Source: Phaeobacter sp. 22II1-1F12B (lineage in GTDB: Bacteria > Pseudomonadota > Alphaproteobacteria > Rhodobacterales > Rhodobacteraceae). From it: a stretch of 64,000 bases of DNA. Position 1 is the first letter of the stretch, and the number at the start of each line of letters is the position of its first letter. Positions 33,037 to 41,394 of this stretch are shown piece by piece. The notes under the pieces were generated by a model. That model made no database searches and was not told the DNA's origin. It saw only the letters and a program-made list of their open reading frames with translations. Where the stretch lies: assembly GCF_002210165.1 (NCBI RefSeq), contig NZ_AQQP01000002.1, positions 124,001 through 188,000 on the forward strand. The letters run 5' to 3'. Made by a program: the position numbers and the translations under genes.

Positions 33037-34168
33037 GCCGCCGGTTCATCACCGGGACCAGAATGACCGCAACCAGCAAGAGCATAACGGCGAGCATCAG
33101 GAAAGAAGCGCGCAGGCCGTAAAGATCGGCGGTCAGACCCATCATGCTGGGACCGAAGAGAAACGCGCCATAGCCTACGACCGAAGCCCGGCCAATTGCG
33201 GCGACCCGGTCGGATTGCGGGACAACCCGCCCGATGAGCGCCATGGAGATCGGCACAACCACCGAGACGCCAAGACCGAGGATCGCAAAACCGAGGTAAG
33301 CGACGGTGAGTGTTGGTGCGAGCGCCGCCGTCGCGGTTCCGATGGCCGCAATGGTGCATGCGGCGGCGATGATCACCGTTTCCGAAAGACGCGCCGCCAC
33401 GGATTGGCCGATGATCCGACCGATCCCCATCGTCACGCCCAGCACGGCCGGTCCCAGCGCCCCTTGCGCCGCCCCGCCACCAAGCGTGCGTTCGAGATGC
33501 AGGGCGGACCAGCCCTCGACCGCCTGTTCGGCCATGAAACCGACAAGGAATACAAGACCGGCAAGCCAGACGATCACCCGGCCCGCCGCCGCCGACAGCG
33601 CGGGTTCCCCGGCGGTGTGACGGTGCGGCGCGACCATCAGGAAGCACAAGGTCCAGATTACGGCAGTGACGATGCAAAACACCTGGACCGGCGTGAAACC
33701 AGCCTCGCGCGCCATGCCGGTCACCAGCGCCGCTCCGGCGAAAGAAAAGGAATAGACCGCGTGATTGAGGTTCATCAGCGGCCGCCCGCGCAGAGCCTCT
33801 GATTCGGCAAGACGCGTGTTCAGCAGGATATCGGCAATCCCCGAAGCGGCGGCGGTCAGGAACATGCCAAAAGTGAAGACCGCGATCAGGCTGCTGAAGG
33901 ACACGAACAGCATGCAGGCAACCATCGCCGCGCTGCTGAGCGCGAGGGATAGGGCACCCAACCGGCGATCCACCAGCGGCGCAAGCCACATGGCGCTGAT
34001 CGCACCGATGCTGGAGACAAGAAAAGAAGCGCCATAAGCGGCATCGCTTGCCCCGATCTGGGCCTTGATCACCGGCACCTGGGCTGCGAAACAGCCCCAG
34101 ACCAGCGCCATCGCCACAAAGCCGAGCGCGGGCGCGCGGCTGATCCGGATATCTTCTACCAGTCCCAT
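32996..34168 (-). CDS. MFS transporter
   Basis: 390 residues from the ATG at 34168. The hydrophobicity fits 12 membrane helices in two bundles. The loop after helix 2 has SAMWLAPLVDRRLGALSLA, a variant of the MFS motif A (D-R-R-G). Members of this type export drugs or small metabolites or import sugars, and the substrate is unknown. The last 41 bases overlap the 3-prime end of the sulfotransferase-like gene, convergent. The C-terminal tail (NRRLRAGRSSGARPHP) is basic and not conserved, as expected for an overlap-generated extension. Confidence 0.9.
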   Translation of the reverse strand: MGLVEDIRISRAPALGFVAMALVWGCFAAQVPVIKAQIGASDAAYGASFLVSSIGAISAMWLAPLVDRRLGALSLALSSAAMVACMLFVSFSSLIAVFTFGMFLTAAASGIADILLNTRLAESEALRGRPLMNLNHAVYSFSFAGAALVTGMAREAGFTPVQVFCIVTAVIWTLCFLMVAPHRHTAGEPALSAAAGRVIVWLAGLVFLVGFMAEQAVEGWSALHLERTLGGGAAQGALGPAVLGVTMGIGRIIGQSVAARLSETVIIAAACTIAAIGTATAALAPTLTVAYLGFAILGLGVSVVVPISMALIGRVVPQSDRVAAIGRASVVGYGAFLFGPSMMGLTADLYGLRASFLMLAVMLLLVAVILVPVMNRRLRAGRSSGARPHP

Positions 34169-34305
34169 GATCTGCCACTTGTCACGCGGTTCAACGAGGC
34201 GCAAGGAAAAGCTCTTTTCAAGACAGCGACTCTGGTCTATACGCGCGGCTTCACGCGGGGTGACAGCCTTGGAGGCACCCTGCCCTTACAAATTGGAGAA
34301 TAGAT

Positions 34306-34947
34306 ATGGCTGGAGAGATTCCTGATCTCGTAGCCCTGGAACGGACGGGGACAGGCAAGGGCGCCGCTCGTCAGGCACGCCGTGATGGCATGGTTCCCGG
34401 GATTGTATTCGGTGGCGACAACGACCCGCTGCCCATCAACATTCCGTTCAACGAGCTGTTTCACAAGCTCAAGGCCGGACGTTTCAAGGCGACCCTGTTC
34501 AACATGAAAGTCGAAGGTCATGACGACGTGCGCGTCATCTGCCGCGACGTTCAGCGGGACGTCGTCAAAGACCTGCCGACCCATGTCGATTTCATGCGTC
34601 TGCGCCGGACCACCAAGATCAACCTGTTCATCCCGGTTGAAGTTGTGGGCGAAGAAAGCTGCCCCGGTCTGCGTAAGGGCGGCGTTCTGTCGCTGGTACG
34701 TCCCGAAGTCGAACTGGTCGTGACCGCGGGCGATATCCCCGATCACATCACCATCGACGTTTCGGGCCAGAACATCGGCGACTCGGTCACCATCTCTTCG
34801 GTTGACCTGCCGCAGGGCGCCAAACCGACCATCGACCGTGACTTTGTGATCGCGACCATCTCGGCACCGTCGGGTCTTCGCGCTGCAGATGACGAAGAAG
34901 AAGTTGCCGCAGACGAAGTCGAAGCGACCGAAGTCAACGACGATTGA
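34306..34947 (+). CDS. rplY: 50S ribosomal protein L25/general stress protein Ctc
   Basis: 213 residues. The N-terminal L25 domain ([22 protein letters not shown], about 12-33) binds 5S rRNA. Residues 95-185 form the C-terminal TL5/Ctc domain (LNFIPV-type [20 protein letters not shown] and [10 protein letters not shown]). The tail is acidic ([20 protein letters not shown]), frequent in this family. A ribosome site TTGGAG stands just upstream. It is followed by a strong terminator and by pth 147 bases later, the common rplY-pth order. Confidence 0.97.
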   Translation: MAGEIPDLVALERTGTGKGAARQARRDGMVPGIVFGGDNDPLPINIPFNELFHKLKAGRFKATLFNMKVEGHDDVRVICRDVQRDVVKDLPTHVDFMRLRRTTKINLFIPVEVVGEESCPGLRKGGVLSLVRPEVELVVTAGDIPDHITIDVSGQNIGDSVTISSVDLPQGAKPTIDRDFVIATISAPSGLRAADDEEEVAADEVEATEVNDD

Positions 34948-34976
34948 TCCTTTCGAGGGACAGTAAGGACGATCAC

Positions 34977-34997
34977 GGGGCTCCCATCGGGGGCCCC
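34977..34997 (+). terminator. Rho-independent terminator after rplY
   Basis: GGGGCTCCC/GGGGGCCCC, a 9-bp stem including one G:T pair and a 3-base loop ATC, followed by TTTTCTTTT. It separates rplY from pth. Confidence 0.9.
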
Positions 34998-35093
34998 TTT
35001 TCTTTTGGACGCATGGTCGGGTTTGAGCGGATGGCTGGAACATCCCGCTAATTCCGGGCATTGATTGATCATGGTACGTCAACGGAGACAGCA

Positions 35094-35783
35094 ATGAAAC
35101 TGATCGTGGGGCTGGGCAATCCCGGCGCGAAATACGCTCGCAACCGCCATAACATCGGGTTCATGGCCGTCGACCGGATTGCCGAGGATCAGGGGTTTTC
35201 GCCGTGGAAGCCCAAATTTCAGGGCGCAATCGCCGAAGGTCGGCTGGGCAGCGACAAGGTGTTACTGCTCAAGCCTGAAACCTACATGAACAATTCGGGT
35301 CAGTCTGTCGGAGAGGCGATGCGGTTCTTCAAGCTGACGCCTGATGACGTGATCGTTCTTCATGACGAGATCGACCTTGCCCCGGCAAAGGTTCGGGTCA
35401 AGCAGGGCGGCGGCCATGCGGGCCATAACGGGCTTCGGTCGATCCATGCCCATATCGGTGCCGAATACGCGCGAGTCAGGCTTGGCGTGGGTCACCCGGG
35501 CCGCAAGGAACTTGTGCCCGCCTATGTGCTGCACGACTTTGCCAAGGCCGATGAAGACTGGCTTGACGATGTTCTGCGCGGGATTTCGGACGGCGCGGCG
35601 TCCCTGGCGGACGGGGATTTCGGCAAGTTCATGAACGCGGTTTCCCTGCGGGTCGCGCCGCCCCGGTCGTCGAAGAGCGCTGCGCCAAAGGTCGAGACCG
35701 CCCCTGCCAAGAAAGCACCCGAACCCGAGGACACAGCGCCCGAAAAGACGCCGTTGCAGAAACTGATGGAAAAATTCAGGTGA
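35094..35783 (+). CDS. pth: Peptidyl-tRNA hydrolase
   Basis: 229 residues from the ATG at 35094 with CGGAGA upstream. The N-terminus is VGLGNPGAKYARNRHNIGFMAVD with the catalytic His (about residue 20) in RHNIG. KPETYMNNSGQSV and the GGGHAGHNGLRSI segment (with Asp in LHDEIDL) complete the active site. It releases tRNA from stalled peptidyl-tRNA. The last 40 residues (SKSAAPKVETAPAKKAPEPEDTAPE) are a disordered Pro/Ala/Lys/Glu tail not needed for catalysis. The DUF2332 gene overlaps its stop by 4 bases. Confidence 0.97.
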   Translation: MKLIVGLGNPGAKYARNRHNIGFMAVDRIAEDQGFSPWKPKFQGAIAEGRLGSDKVLLLKPETYMNNSGQSVGEAMRFFKLTPDDVIVLHDEIDLAPAKVRVKQGGGHAGHNGLRSIHAHIGAEYARVRLGVGHPGRKELVPAYVLHDFAKADEDWLDDVLRGISDGAASLADGDFGKFMNAVSLRVAPPRSSKSAAPKVETAPAKKAPEPEDTAPEKTPLQKLMEKFR

Positions 35784-36823
35784 GGATGCCTGCGGCCCTG
35801 CGCGTGCAGGCCCGGTCCTGCCGTGCGCTGGGTTCCGATTTCATGGGGCGGCTGCTGGTCCTGCTTGCCGATAACTGGCCCTGCGACGGAAAAATCACGG
35901 ACCTATGCGAAGGCTGGCCCGATGAGCTTGGGCCGAATGCCGCCTCGCTGCCGCTACGGCTTGCGGGCGGGCTGCATGCGCTGGTGCTGACCTCGGCAGA
36001 TGATGCCTTGGGTGCCGCCTATCCGCCCAACGATGTACCGGATCAGGTGCTGCTGGACGCGGTTCTAGCCGCTATGCGTCGACACGAGCGTTTTCTGCTC
36101 GACTGGATGCAGAGCGCCCCCCAGACCAACGAAGTCCGTCGGTCCGCCGTTATCATTGCCGCCGCGCACTGGGTGTCAGGCAAGCACCCCCTGCCCCTGA
36201 TGACAAGCGAGCTGGGGGCAAGCGCGGGGCTGAACCTGATGTGGGATCACTATGCTCTCGAGGTGACGGAAGGGCGACTTGGGCCAGCTGACCCTGCGCT
36301 GGTGCTAACACCCGACTGGAAGGGAGACCTTCCCGCGGCCACAAATATCGCGGTTACGGATCGGGCTGGCGTCGATCTCAACCCGCTCGATGTAAAGGAC
36401 CCTAAGCAGGTCACGCGGTTGCTGGCCTATCTTTGGCCGGATCAGCCGCATCGCGCCGAACTGACCCGCGCCGCGATTGGCGTGCAGTCCGAGACCGTTA
36501 CTCGGGGCGACGCCATAGACTGGCTGGACGACCGGCTGGCTGCCCAGACAGAGGGGCATCTCCACCTGATTTACCACACGGTGGCCTGGCAGTATTTCCC
36601 GGCAGAGGCTCAGGCGAGGGGTCGGGCGATGATCGAAGCGGCCGGGGCAGTCGCAACCGAGACGAAACCCCTCGCATGGTTGTGGATGGAGAGTGACGGC
36701 GATGCACAGGGGCGCGGGGGTGCATTGCTGTCGCTTCGCCTCTGGCCCGGCGACAAGCAAATCACCCTTGGGCGCGCCGATTTTCACGGTCGCTGGATTG
36801 ACTGGAATCCAATTGAAACCTGA
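35780..36823 (+). CDS. DUF2332 family protein
   Basis: 347 residues from a GTG overlapping the pth stop; an ATG two codons later is an alternative. The DUF2332 pattern is seen in RVQARSCRALGSDFMGRLL at the N-terminus, AASLPLRLAGGLHALVL, SELGASAGLNLMWDHY (about 150-165) and the C-terminal RADFHGRWIDWNP. The SELGASAGLN segment resembles the glycine loop of SAM-dependent methyltransferases, so a methyltransferase-like fold is possible, but no activity is known for the family. No membrane segment is seen. The overlap with pth implies co-expression. Confidence 0.9.
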   Translation: MRMPAALRVQARSCRALGSDFMGRLLVLLADNWPCDGKITDLCEGWPDELGPNAASLPLRLAGGLHALVLTSADDALGAAYPPNDVPDQVLLDAVLAAMRRHERFLLDWMQSAPQTNEVRRSAVIIAAAHWVSGKHPLPLMTSELGASAGLNLMWDHYALEVTEGRLGPADPALVLTPDWKGDLPAATNIAVTDRAGVDLNPLDVKDPKQVTRLLAYLWPDQPHRAELTRAAIGVQSETVTRGDAIDWLDDRLAAQTEGHLHLIYHTVAWQYFPAEAQARGRAMIEAAGAVATETKPLAWLWMESDGDAQGRGGALLSLRLWPGDKQITLGRADFHGRWIDWNPIET

Positions 36824-37010
36824 ATATTGCGCATACCATTAGTTCGGCGAAACTTGGCCGCAATATTATTAAAACGGCCAAATAAGCCCTAATTGACACT
36901 TTCCACTATTTGGCAGCGCGGCTTTTAGAAGCCGCTTAATGCTGGTACTATGAATTTGCGGGACTTCGACTTTGTTCGAGCTGCATTGTTTCATTGAGAG
37001 GGTGGCGAAG

Positions 37011-37391
37011 ATGGAACCAGACGAAAAACTCAACGTGTTGGGCGAACCTCTTACGCCATGTTCTTTCAAACCGGTGACCGGTTTCTTTCGGGATGGGCAT
37101 TGCAATACATGCGCGGAAGATCAGGGGATCCACACGGTCTGCGCCGAGATGACCGAGGAATTTCTTGCCTATTCCAAATATGTTGGCAACGACCTGTCCA
37201 CACCGCGTCCCGAATTCCGCTTTGAGGGGCTTAAACCCGGAGATCAGTGGTGTCTTTGCGCCGGGCGTTTCCTGCAAGCGGCCGACGAAGGTTGCGCACC
37301 AAACGTGAACCTGTCGGCCACGCATAAGCGCACGCTTGAGGTTGTTTCGATGGAAATGCTGGAATTGCACAGTTCCGAAAAATCGAAATAG
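37011..37391 (+). CDS. DUF2237 family protein
   Basis: 126 residues from the ATG at 37011, with GAGAGGGTGG upstream. The DUF2237 signature is well preserved: NVLGEPLTPCSFKPVTGFFRDGHCNTC, DQGIHTVCAEMTEEFLAYSKYVGNDLSTP, FEGLKPGDQWCLCAGRF and the C-terminal residues LEVVS. Many conserved Cys and the small size suggest a metal- or ligand-binding fold. The function is unknown. It is preceded by an AT-rich stretch without features and is convergent with the secreted protein gene that follows. Confidence 0.92.
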   Translation: MEPDEKLNVLGEPLTPCSFKPVTGFFRDGHCNTCAEDQGIHTVCAEMTEEFLAYSKYVGNDLSTPRPEFRFEGLKPGDQWCLCAGRFLQAADEGCAPNVNLSATHKRTLEVVSMEMLELHSSEKSK

Positions 37392-37400
37392 CGGGATTTA

Positions 37401-38237
37401 TCACTGGGGAATTTGGGCGCAATCCAATTGATCGGCGCGGGCGAATACCCTCTCTCCTATTACGGCGCGCTGGCCGCATAGTGACATCTTGCAACCGCCA
37501 TCTACATCGACCAGACGCAATCCGCTTTCCGGAGTCACGGTAATTTCAATCCGGCATTGCGCGCCCTGAAAATCTTCCTGATAGACCCAGCCGCCGGGCA
37601 TCGGGCCAACCGGGCCGAGCGCCCCACAGGTATGACCGTTTCCGCCAAGGCTGTCGAAGTCGAACTCGCCATGCCCCGCATCATCGACGCGCAGCTGGAG
37701 CGAGGCGTTATCCGTGACATAGCAATACCCGGTCAGGGCACCGCCCGACGGGGCCGATGCAGCGGTGCAGGGGATTTGCGACAGGCGCCATCCCGGTCCG
37801 GCGATATCGTCGATCTTCCAGAAGCCGTCCTCGGGGATGAAGTCATAGACGATCTGTGCCGGCGTTCCGAAATTGCTGAACTGAGCCGTCACGCTGAGCG
37901 CCTGCTCGTCCCCCTCGACCGTGGTCTGCAAAGTACGTGCGATTTCGGCCGCGTCAAAATCATTGCCGGGAATTTCGGGGGCGAAATCGATGCAGGCGTT
38001 GGCGAGGTCATTGCCGTAGGTGTCGTTCGCCTCGAACAAGGATACCATACGGCTGGTCATGTATTGCGCGCGCCGCTCAGGCGCCCGGAAATACGCGAGC
38101 CCTTTCTGCTCGGCCGATCCCGGCTGGGAAAGCGAAGTGTAGATCCAGCGCACGGTATCTTCGGGGCTTTGCGCGGCAACCGAACCGGCAGCCATCACCG
38201 CCGCCCAGAGAAACAGAATGAAAACACTGAAACGCAT
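37401..38237 (-). CDS. Secreted protein of unknown function
   Basis: 278 residues, ATG with GGAGGTGAACC directly upstream. Signal peptide MRFSVFILFLWAAVMAAGSVAAQS with cleavage after AAQ near residue 23. Residues 25-145 have the DUF3828-like pattern of the small extracytoplasmic alpha+beta domains (DTVRWIYTSLS, QYMTSRMVSLFEAN, IDFAPEIPGNDFD, VYDFIPEDGFWKIDDI). Residues 150-278 are a Cys- and Gly-rich second region with about eight Cys that could form disulphide bonds. It is transcribed alone from a promoter upstream of 38237 and convergent with DUF2237. Confidence 0.8.
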   Translation of the reverse strand: MRFSVFILFLWAAVMAAGSVAAQSPEDTVRWIYTSLSQPGSAEQKGLAYFRAPERRAQYMTSRMVSLFEANDTYGNDLANACIDFAPEIPGNDFDAAEIARTLQTTVEGDEQALSVTAQFSNFGTPAQIVYDFIPEDGFWKIDDIAGPGWRLSQIPCTAASAPSGGALTGYCYVTDNASLQLRVDDAGHGEFDFDSLGGNGHTCGALGPVGPMPGGWVYQEDFQGAQCRIEITVTPESGLRLVDVDGGCKMSLCGQRAVIGERVFARADQLDCAQIPQ

Positions 38238-38353
38238 GGTTCACCTCCCGCTATCGGGATCAGGTTAACCGGCCTTCATGTGTTCTGCCAAATGCAATCC
38301 GAGAGTGGGTCTGGCTTTTCCGTGACGGGCCAGCAGGCGACAGGAAAGAAAAA

Positions 38354-38376
38354 GCCCGGCAACAAATGTGCCGGGC
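38354..38376 (-). terminator. Rho-independent terminator after trpB
   Basis: GCCCGGCA/TGCCGGGC forms an 8-bp perfect stem with a 7-base loop. Read on the minus strand it is followed by TTTTTCTTTC, so it ends the trpF-trpB transcript. Confidence 0.9.
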
Positions 38377-38406
38377 ATTAAGTATCTAGGGATCAGGACG
38401 TGGCTA

Positions 38407-39645
38407 TCAGTCCTTTTCCTCCATCTCGAAACCAAGCGCGGCGGCGACGGTAAAGATGTCCTTGTCGCCACGACCGCACATGTTCATCACGATGACATGG
38501 TCCTTGGGCAGGTCAGGCGCGATCTTCATCACGTGGGCCAGTGCATGGCTGGGCTCCAGCGCCGGAATGATGCCTTCCAGCGTGCAGCAGAGCTGGAACG
38601 CCTCAAGCGCTTCCTTGTCGGTGATAGACACGTATTGCGCGCGCCCCACGTCATGCAGCCAGGAATGCTCGGGTCCGATGCCGGGATAATCGAGTCCTGC
38701 CGAGATAGAAAACCCTTCGAGAATCTGGCCATCGTCGTCCTGCAAAAGGTAGGTGCGGTTGCCGTGAAGCACGCCGGGACGTCCGCCCGTCAGCGAGGCG
38801 CAATGCTCCATCTTGTCGTTCACACCCTTACCACCGGCTTCAACGCCGATAATATTGACCTCGTCATCGTCGAGGAAGGGATAGAACAGGCCCATCGCAT
38901 TCGACCCGCCACCGATCGCGGCAATCACTGTATCAGGGAGACGGCCTTCGCCCTCGGCCTCGGCCAGTTGCCAGCGGACTTCCTTGCCAATGATCGACTG
39001 GAAATCACGGACCATCGCCGGATAGGGGTGCGGACCGGCCACGGTGCCGATGCAGTAAAAGGTGTCGCGCACATTGGTCACCCAATCGCGCAGCGCGTCG
39101 TTCATCGCGTCCTTGAGCGTCCCGCGGCCGGATGTGACCGGGATCACCTCGGCACCCAACAGACGCATGCGGAAGACGTTGGGCTTTTGCCGTTCGACGT
39201 CATGCGCGCCCATGTAAACCACGCATTTCAGGCCGAACTTGGCGCAGACGGTCGCGGTGGCGACGCCGTGCTGGCCCGCGCCGGTTTCAGCGATGATCCG
39301 GGTCTTGCCCATGCGGCGGGCAAGGATGATTTGCCCCAGCACGTTGTTGATCTTGTGCGCGCCGGTATGGTTCAGCTCGTCCCGCTTCATGTAGATCTTG
39401 GCGCCGCCCAAATGCTCGGTCAGGCGCTCTGCATGGTACAGCGGACTGGGGCGCCCGACGTAATGGGTCCAGAGATCGTCCATCTCGTCCCAGAACGACT
39501 GGTCCGTCTTGGCTTTCTCGTATTCCGCTTCAAGGCTCAGGATGAGCGGCATCAGGGTTTCCGAGACGAACCGGCCACCGAATTTGCCGAAACGGCCATT
39601 TTCATCAGGGCCGGTCATGAAAGAATTGAAAAGATCGTCAGGCAT
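38407..39645 (-). CDS. trpB: Tryptophan synthase beta chain
   Basis: 412 residues. The PLP Lys is in [17 protein letters not shown] (about 95-110). [18 protein letters not shown] (about 120-137) binds the substrate carboxylate and [10 protein letters not shown] the phosphate of PLP. It joins indole with L-serine to make tryptophan. It is preceded by trpF on the same strand, while trpA is about 8 kb away at 29439. The gene is followed by a strong terminator. Confidence 0.98.
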   Translation of the reverse strand: MPDDLFNSFMTGPDENGRFGKFGGRFVSETLMPLILSLEAEYEKAKTDQSFWDEMDDLWTHYVGRPSPLYHAERLTEHLGGAKIYMKRDELNHTGAHKINNVLGQIILARRMGKTRIIAETGAGQHGVATATVCAKFGLKCVVYMGAHDVERQKPNVFRMRLLGAEVIPVTSGRGTLKDAMNDALRDWVTNVRDTFYCIGTVAGPHPYPAMVRDFQSIIGKEVRWQLAEAEGEGRLPDTVIAAIGGGSNAMGLFYPFLDDDEVNIIGVEAGGKGVNDKMEHCASLTGGRPGVLHGNRTYLLQDDDGQILEGFSISAGLDYPGIGPEHSWLHDVGRAQYVSITDKEALEAFQLCCTLEGIIPALEPSHALAHVMKIAPDLPKDHVIVMNMCGRGDKDIFTVAAALGFEMEEKD

Positions 39646-39718
39646 TTGCGGACCCTCATTTCTGTGCTTTGTTCCACATAAACGCCGTGCCCCGGCATTG
39701 CCAGCGGGAATCGGCCGT

Positions 39719-40360
39719 TCAGGCGGTGCGGACTGCGGCTGAAAAGGACTGCATCAGCGCAGCATCTTTCACGCCCGGTTCGGATTCGATACCGGATGAA
39801 ACATCGACCTGCCGCGCGCCGGTCAGGCGCATCGCCTCGGCGACATTGGCTTCGGTCAGGCCCCCGGCCAGCATCCAAGGCACCGGCCAGCGGCGACCCG
39901 CGATCAGACGCCAGTCAAAGGCAAGCCCGTTGCCGCCGGGCAGCGTCGCGTCTTTTGGCGGTTTGGCGTCCACCAGAACCTGATCGGCGACCCGCAGGTA
40001 GGTGTCGAGATTTTCAAGGTCTTCCGGACCCGCGACGCCCACGGCCTTCATCACCGGCAGCCCATAGCGCTGCTTGATCTCGGTCACGCGCTCGAACGTC
40101 TCTTTGCCGTGCAGCTGCAACATGTCGATGGGAACGGTTTCAGTGATCTGGTCCAGCAGGTCGTCGTCGGCGTTGACCACAAGCGCGACCTTGGCGATCC
40201 CCTCGGGAACCTGCGCCGCAATCGGCGCGGCGTCCTCTGGTGTCAGATAGCGCGGCGATGGCGGGAAAAAGACAAAGCCGACATAAGCGGCCCCGGCCTC
40301 TACAGCCGCGCTGACGTCGGCGGGCGTGCGCAGCCCGCAGAATTTCATTCGGGTATTCAT
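39719..40360 (-). CDS. trpF: Phosphoribosylanthranilate isomerase
   Basis: 213 residues of TIM-barrel type. The N-terminal [11 protein letters not shown] holds the catalytic Cys (about residue 8) and LVDAKPP with Asp about residue 135 provides the acid. [14 protein letters not shown] binds phosphate. It catalyses the Amadori rearrangement of PRA to CdRP in tryptophan synthesis. It follows lapA by 49 bases and precedes trpB by 73 bases, giving the ihfB-lapA-trpF-trpB run of alphaproteobacteria. Confidence 0.97.
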   Translation of the reverse strand: MNTRMKFCGLRTPADVSAAVEAGAAYVGFVFFPPSPRYLTPEDAAPIAAQVPEGIAKVALVVNADDDLLDQITETVPIDMLQLHGKETFERVTEIKQRYGLPVMKAVGVAGPEDLENLDTYLRVADQVLVDAKPPKDATLPGGNGLAFDWRLIAGRRWPVPWMLAGGLTEANVAEAMRLTGARQVDVSSGIESEPGVKDAALMQSFSAAVRTA

Positions 40361-40409
40361 GCTACGTGCTTATCCGCGCCGGGCGGGATTTGAAAGCGGT
40401 CGGAGGGCG

Positions 40410-40751
40410 CTATTCCAGCAGGGCCAGAACTTCGTCCTTTTCCTTGTGCTTGTCTTTCTTGAGCCGGTCGACCTCGCGCGCCAGTTTCTGGGCTTCGCGC
40501 GATTTCACGCTCGCCTCGCGACGATGCTTGTGTTCGCGCAGCCATTCCCAGATGAAACCGATGACCAGCCCTGCCACCACACCGCCAAGAACGACGACAA
40601 ACAGCGGCAGCGTGATCGACCATTCGAGACCCAGGAAGGTCGCAAGATCGTCGGGCACGAGCTTCAATTCCACGAGCCCGCGGTTGGCGAGCGAGACAGA
40701 AATCAGCAGGATCGCAATCGCGGCGAGCACGATATAGCGGACGTAGCGCAT
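40410..40751 (-). CDS. LapA domain protein (DUF1049)
   Basis: 113 residues with two membrane helices, MRYVRYIVLAAIAILLISVSLAN (residues 1-23) and LPLFVVVLGGVVAGLVIGFIWEWL (about 48-71), separated by a short periplasmic loop LVELKLVPDDLATFLGLEWSI. A charged cytoplasmic coiled coil follows (REHKHRREASVKSREAQKLAREVDRL). This is the LapA pattern of lipopolysaccharide assembly helper proteins in E. coli. Its place after ihfB is the normal order. Start spacing to the ihfB stop is 4 bases. Confidence 0.88.
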   Translation of the reverse strand: MRYVRYIVLAAIAILLISVSLANRGLVELKLVPDDLATFLGLEWSITLPLFVVVLGGVVAGLVIGFIWEWLREHKHRREASVKSREAQKLAREVDRLKKDKHKEKDEVLALLE

Positions 40752-40755
40752 TTAT

Positions 40756-41037
40756 TTACTTTCCGTTCAGACGGTCACGAAGCAACTTGCCCGTTTTGAA
40801 AAAAGGCACGTGCTTCTCTTCTACATGTACCGTTTCGCCTGTTCTCGGGTTGCGGCCAACCCTTGAATCCCGTTTTTTGACCGAAAAAGCGCCAAAACCG
40901 CGGAGTTCCACCCGATCGCCCCGGGCCATCGCCTCTGTGACCTCTTCGAAGACCGTGTTCACAATCCGCTCCACGTCGCGCTGATAGAGGTGCGGATTCT
41001 CATCAGCGATTTTTTGTATCAATTCTGACCGGATCAT
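40756..41037 (-). CDS. ihfB: Integration host factor subunit beta
   Basis: 93 residues of the HU/IHF family. Conserved features are [17 protein letters not shown], the core [26 protein letters not shown] with the Pro in the DNA-intercalating arm, and the C-terminal [14 protein letters not shown]. It bends DNA as a heterodimer with IhfA, which is not in this window. It follows rpsA on the same strand with a gap of 357 bases containing the rpsA terminator, so it has its own promoter. Confidence 0.97.
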   Translation of the reverse strand: MIRSELIQKIADENPHLYQRDVERIVNTVFEEVTEAMARGDRVELRGFGAFSVKKRDSRVGRNPRTGETVHVEEKHVPFFKTGKLLRDRLNGK

Positions 41038-41328
41038 TTTTGCGCCCCTCCCAAGGCATCTTTTTCGAGCAGTCGGATTCGCAAGATCTATTGGAGCATT
41101 GAATATGTATTTAGACCAGAACTATCAGAATATGAAAGAAATTTTCGGCGGGTTAACACCAATGGATGCATGTGCAGGCTGATCCGTCCACGGATTCCGC
41201 GCGCGTTGTTCTGAAATTTCAGCGTTTCCCCGAACCACGTTCAGACGATTCGGCAGCGACGATTGTTGACGCGGTTAACGAAATGACGCCTTTCCGATCG
41301 GGCGAATGGAGACGGGCGCGCAAAGAAA
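41038..41328. other. Intergenic region upstream of ihfB
   Basis: Between the rpsA terminator and the ihfB start. AT-rich around 41090-41160, where the ihfB promoter most likely lies. No reading frame with a ribosome site, RNA gene or clear repeat was seen. Confidence 0.5.
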
Positions 41329-41356
41329 AACCCCGCCACCTTTCGGCAGCGGGGTT
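41329..41356 (-). terminator. Rho-independent terminator after rpsA
   Basis: AACCCCGC/GCGGGGTT forms an 8-bp stem with a 12-base loop. On the minus strand it is followed by TTTCTTTG, extending the T tract, and it begins 38 bases after the rpsA stop. Confidence 0.85.
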
Positions 41357-41394
41357 CGATATTGTCAGCGAAAGACTGTGCTTTCGTGTGAGGC

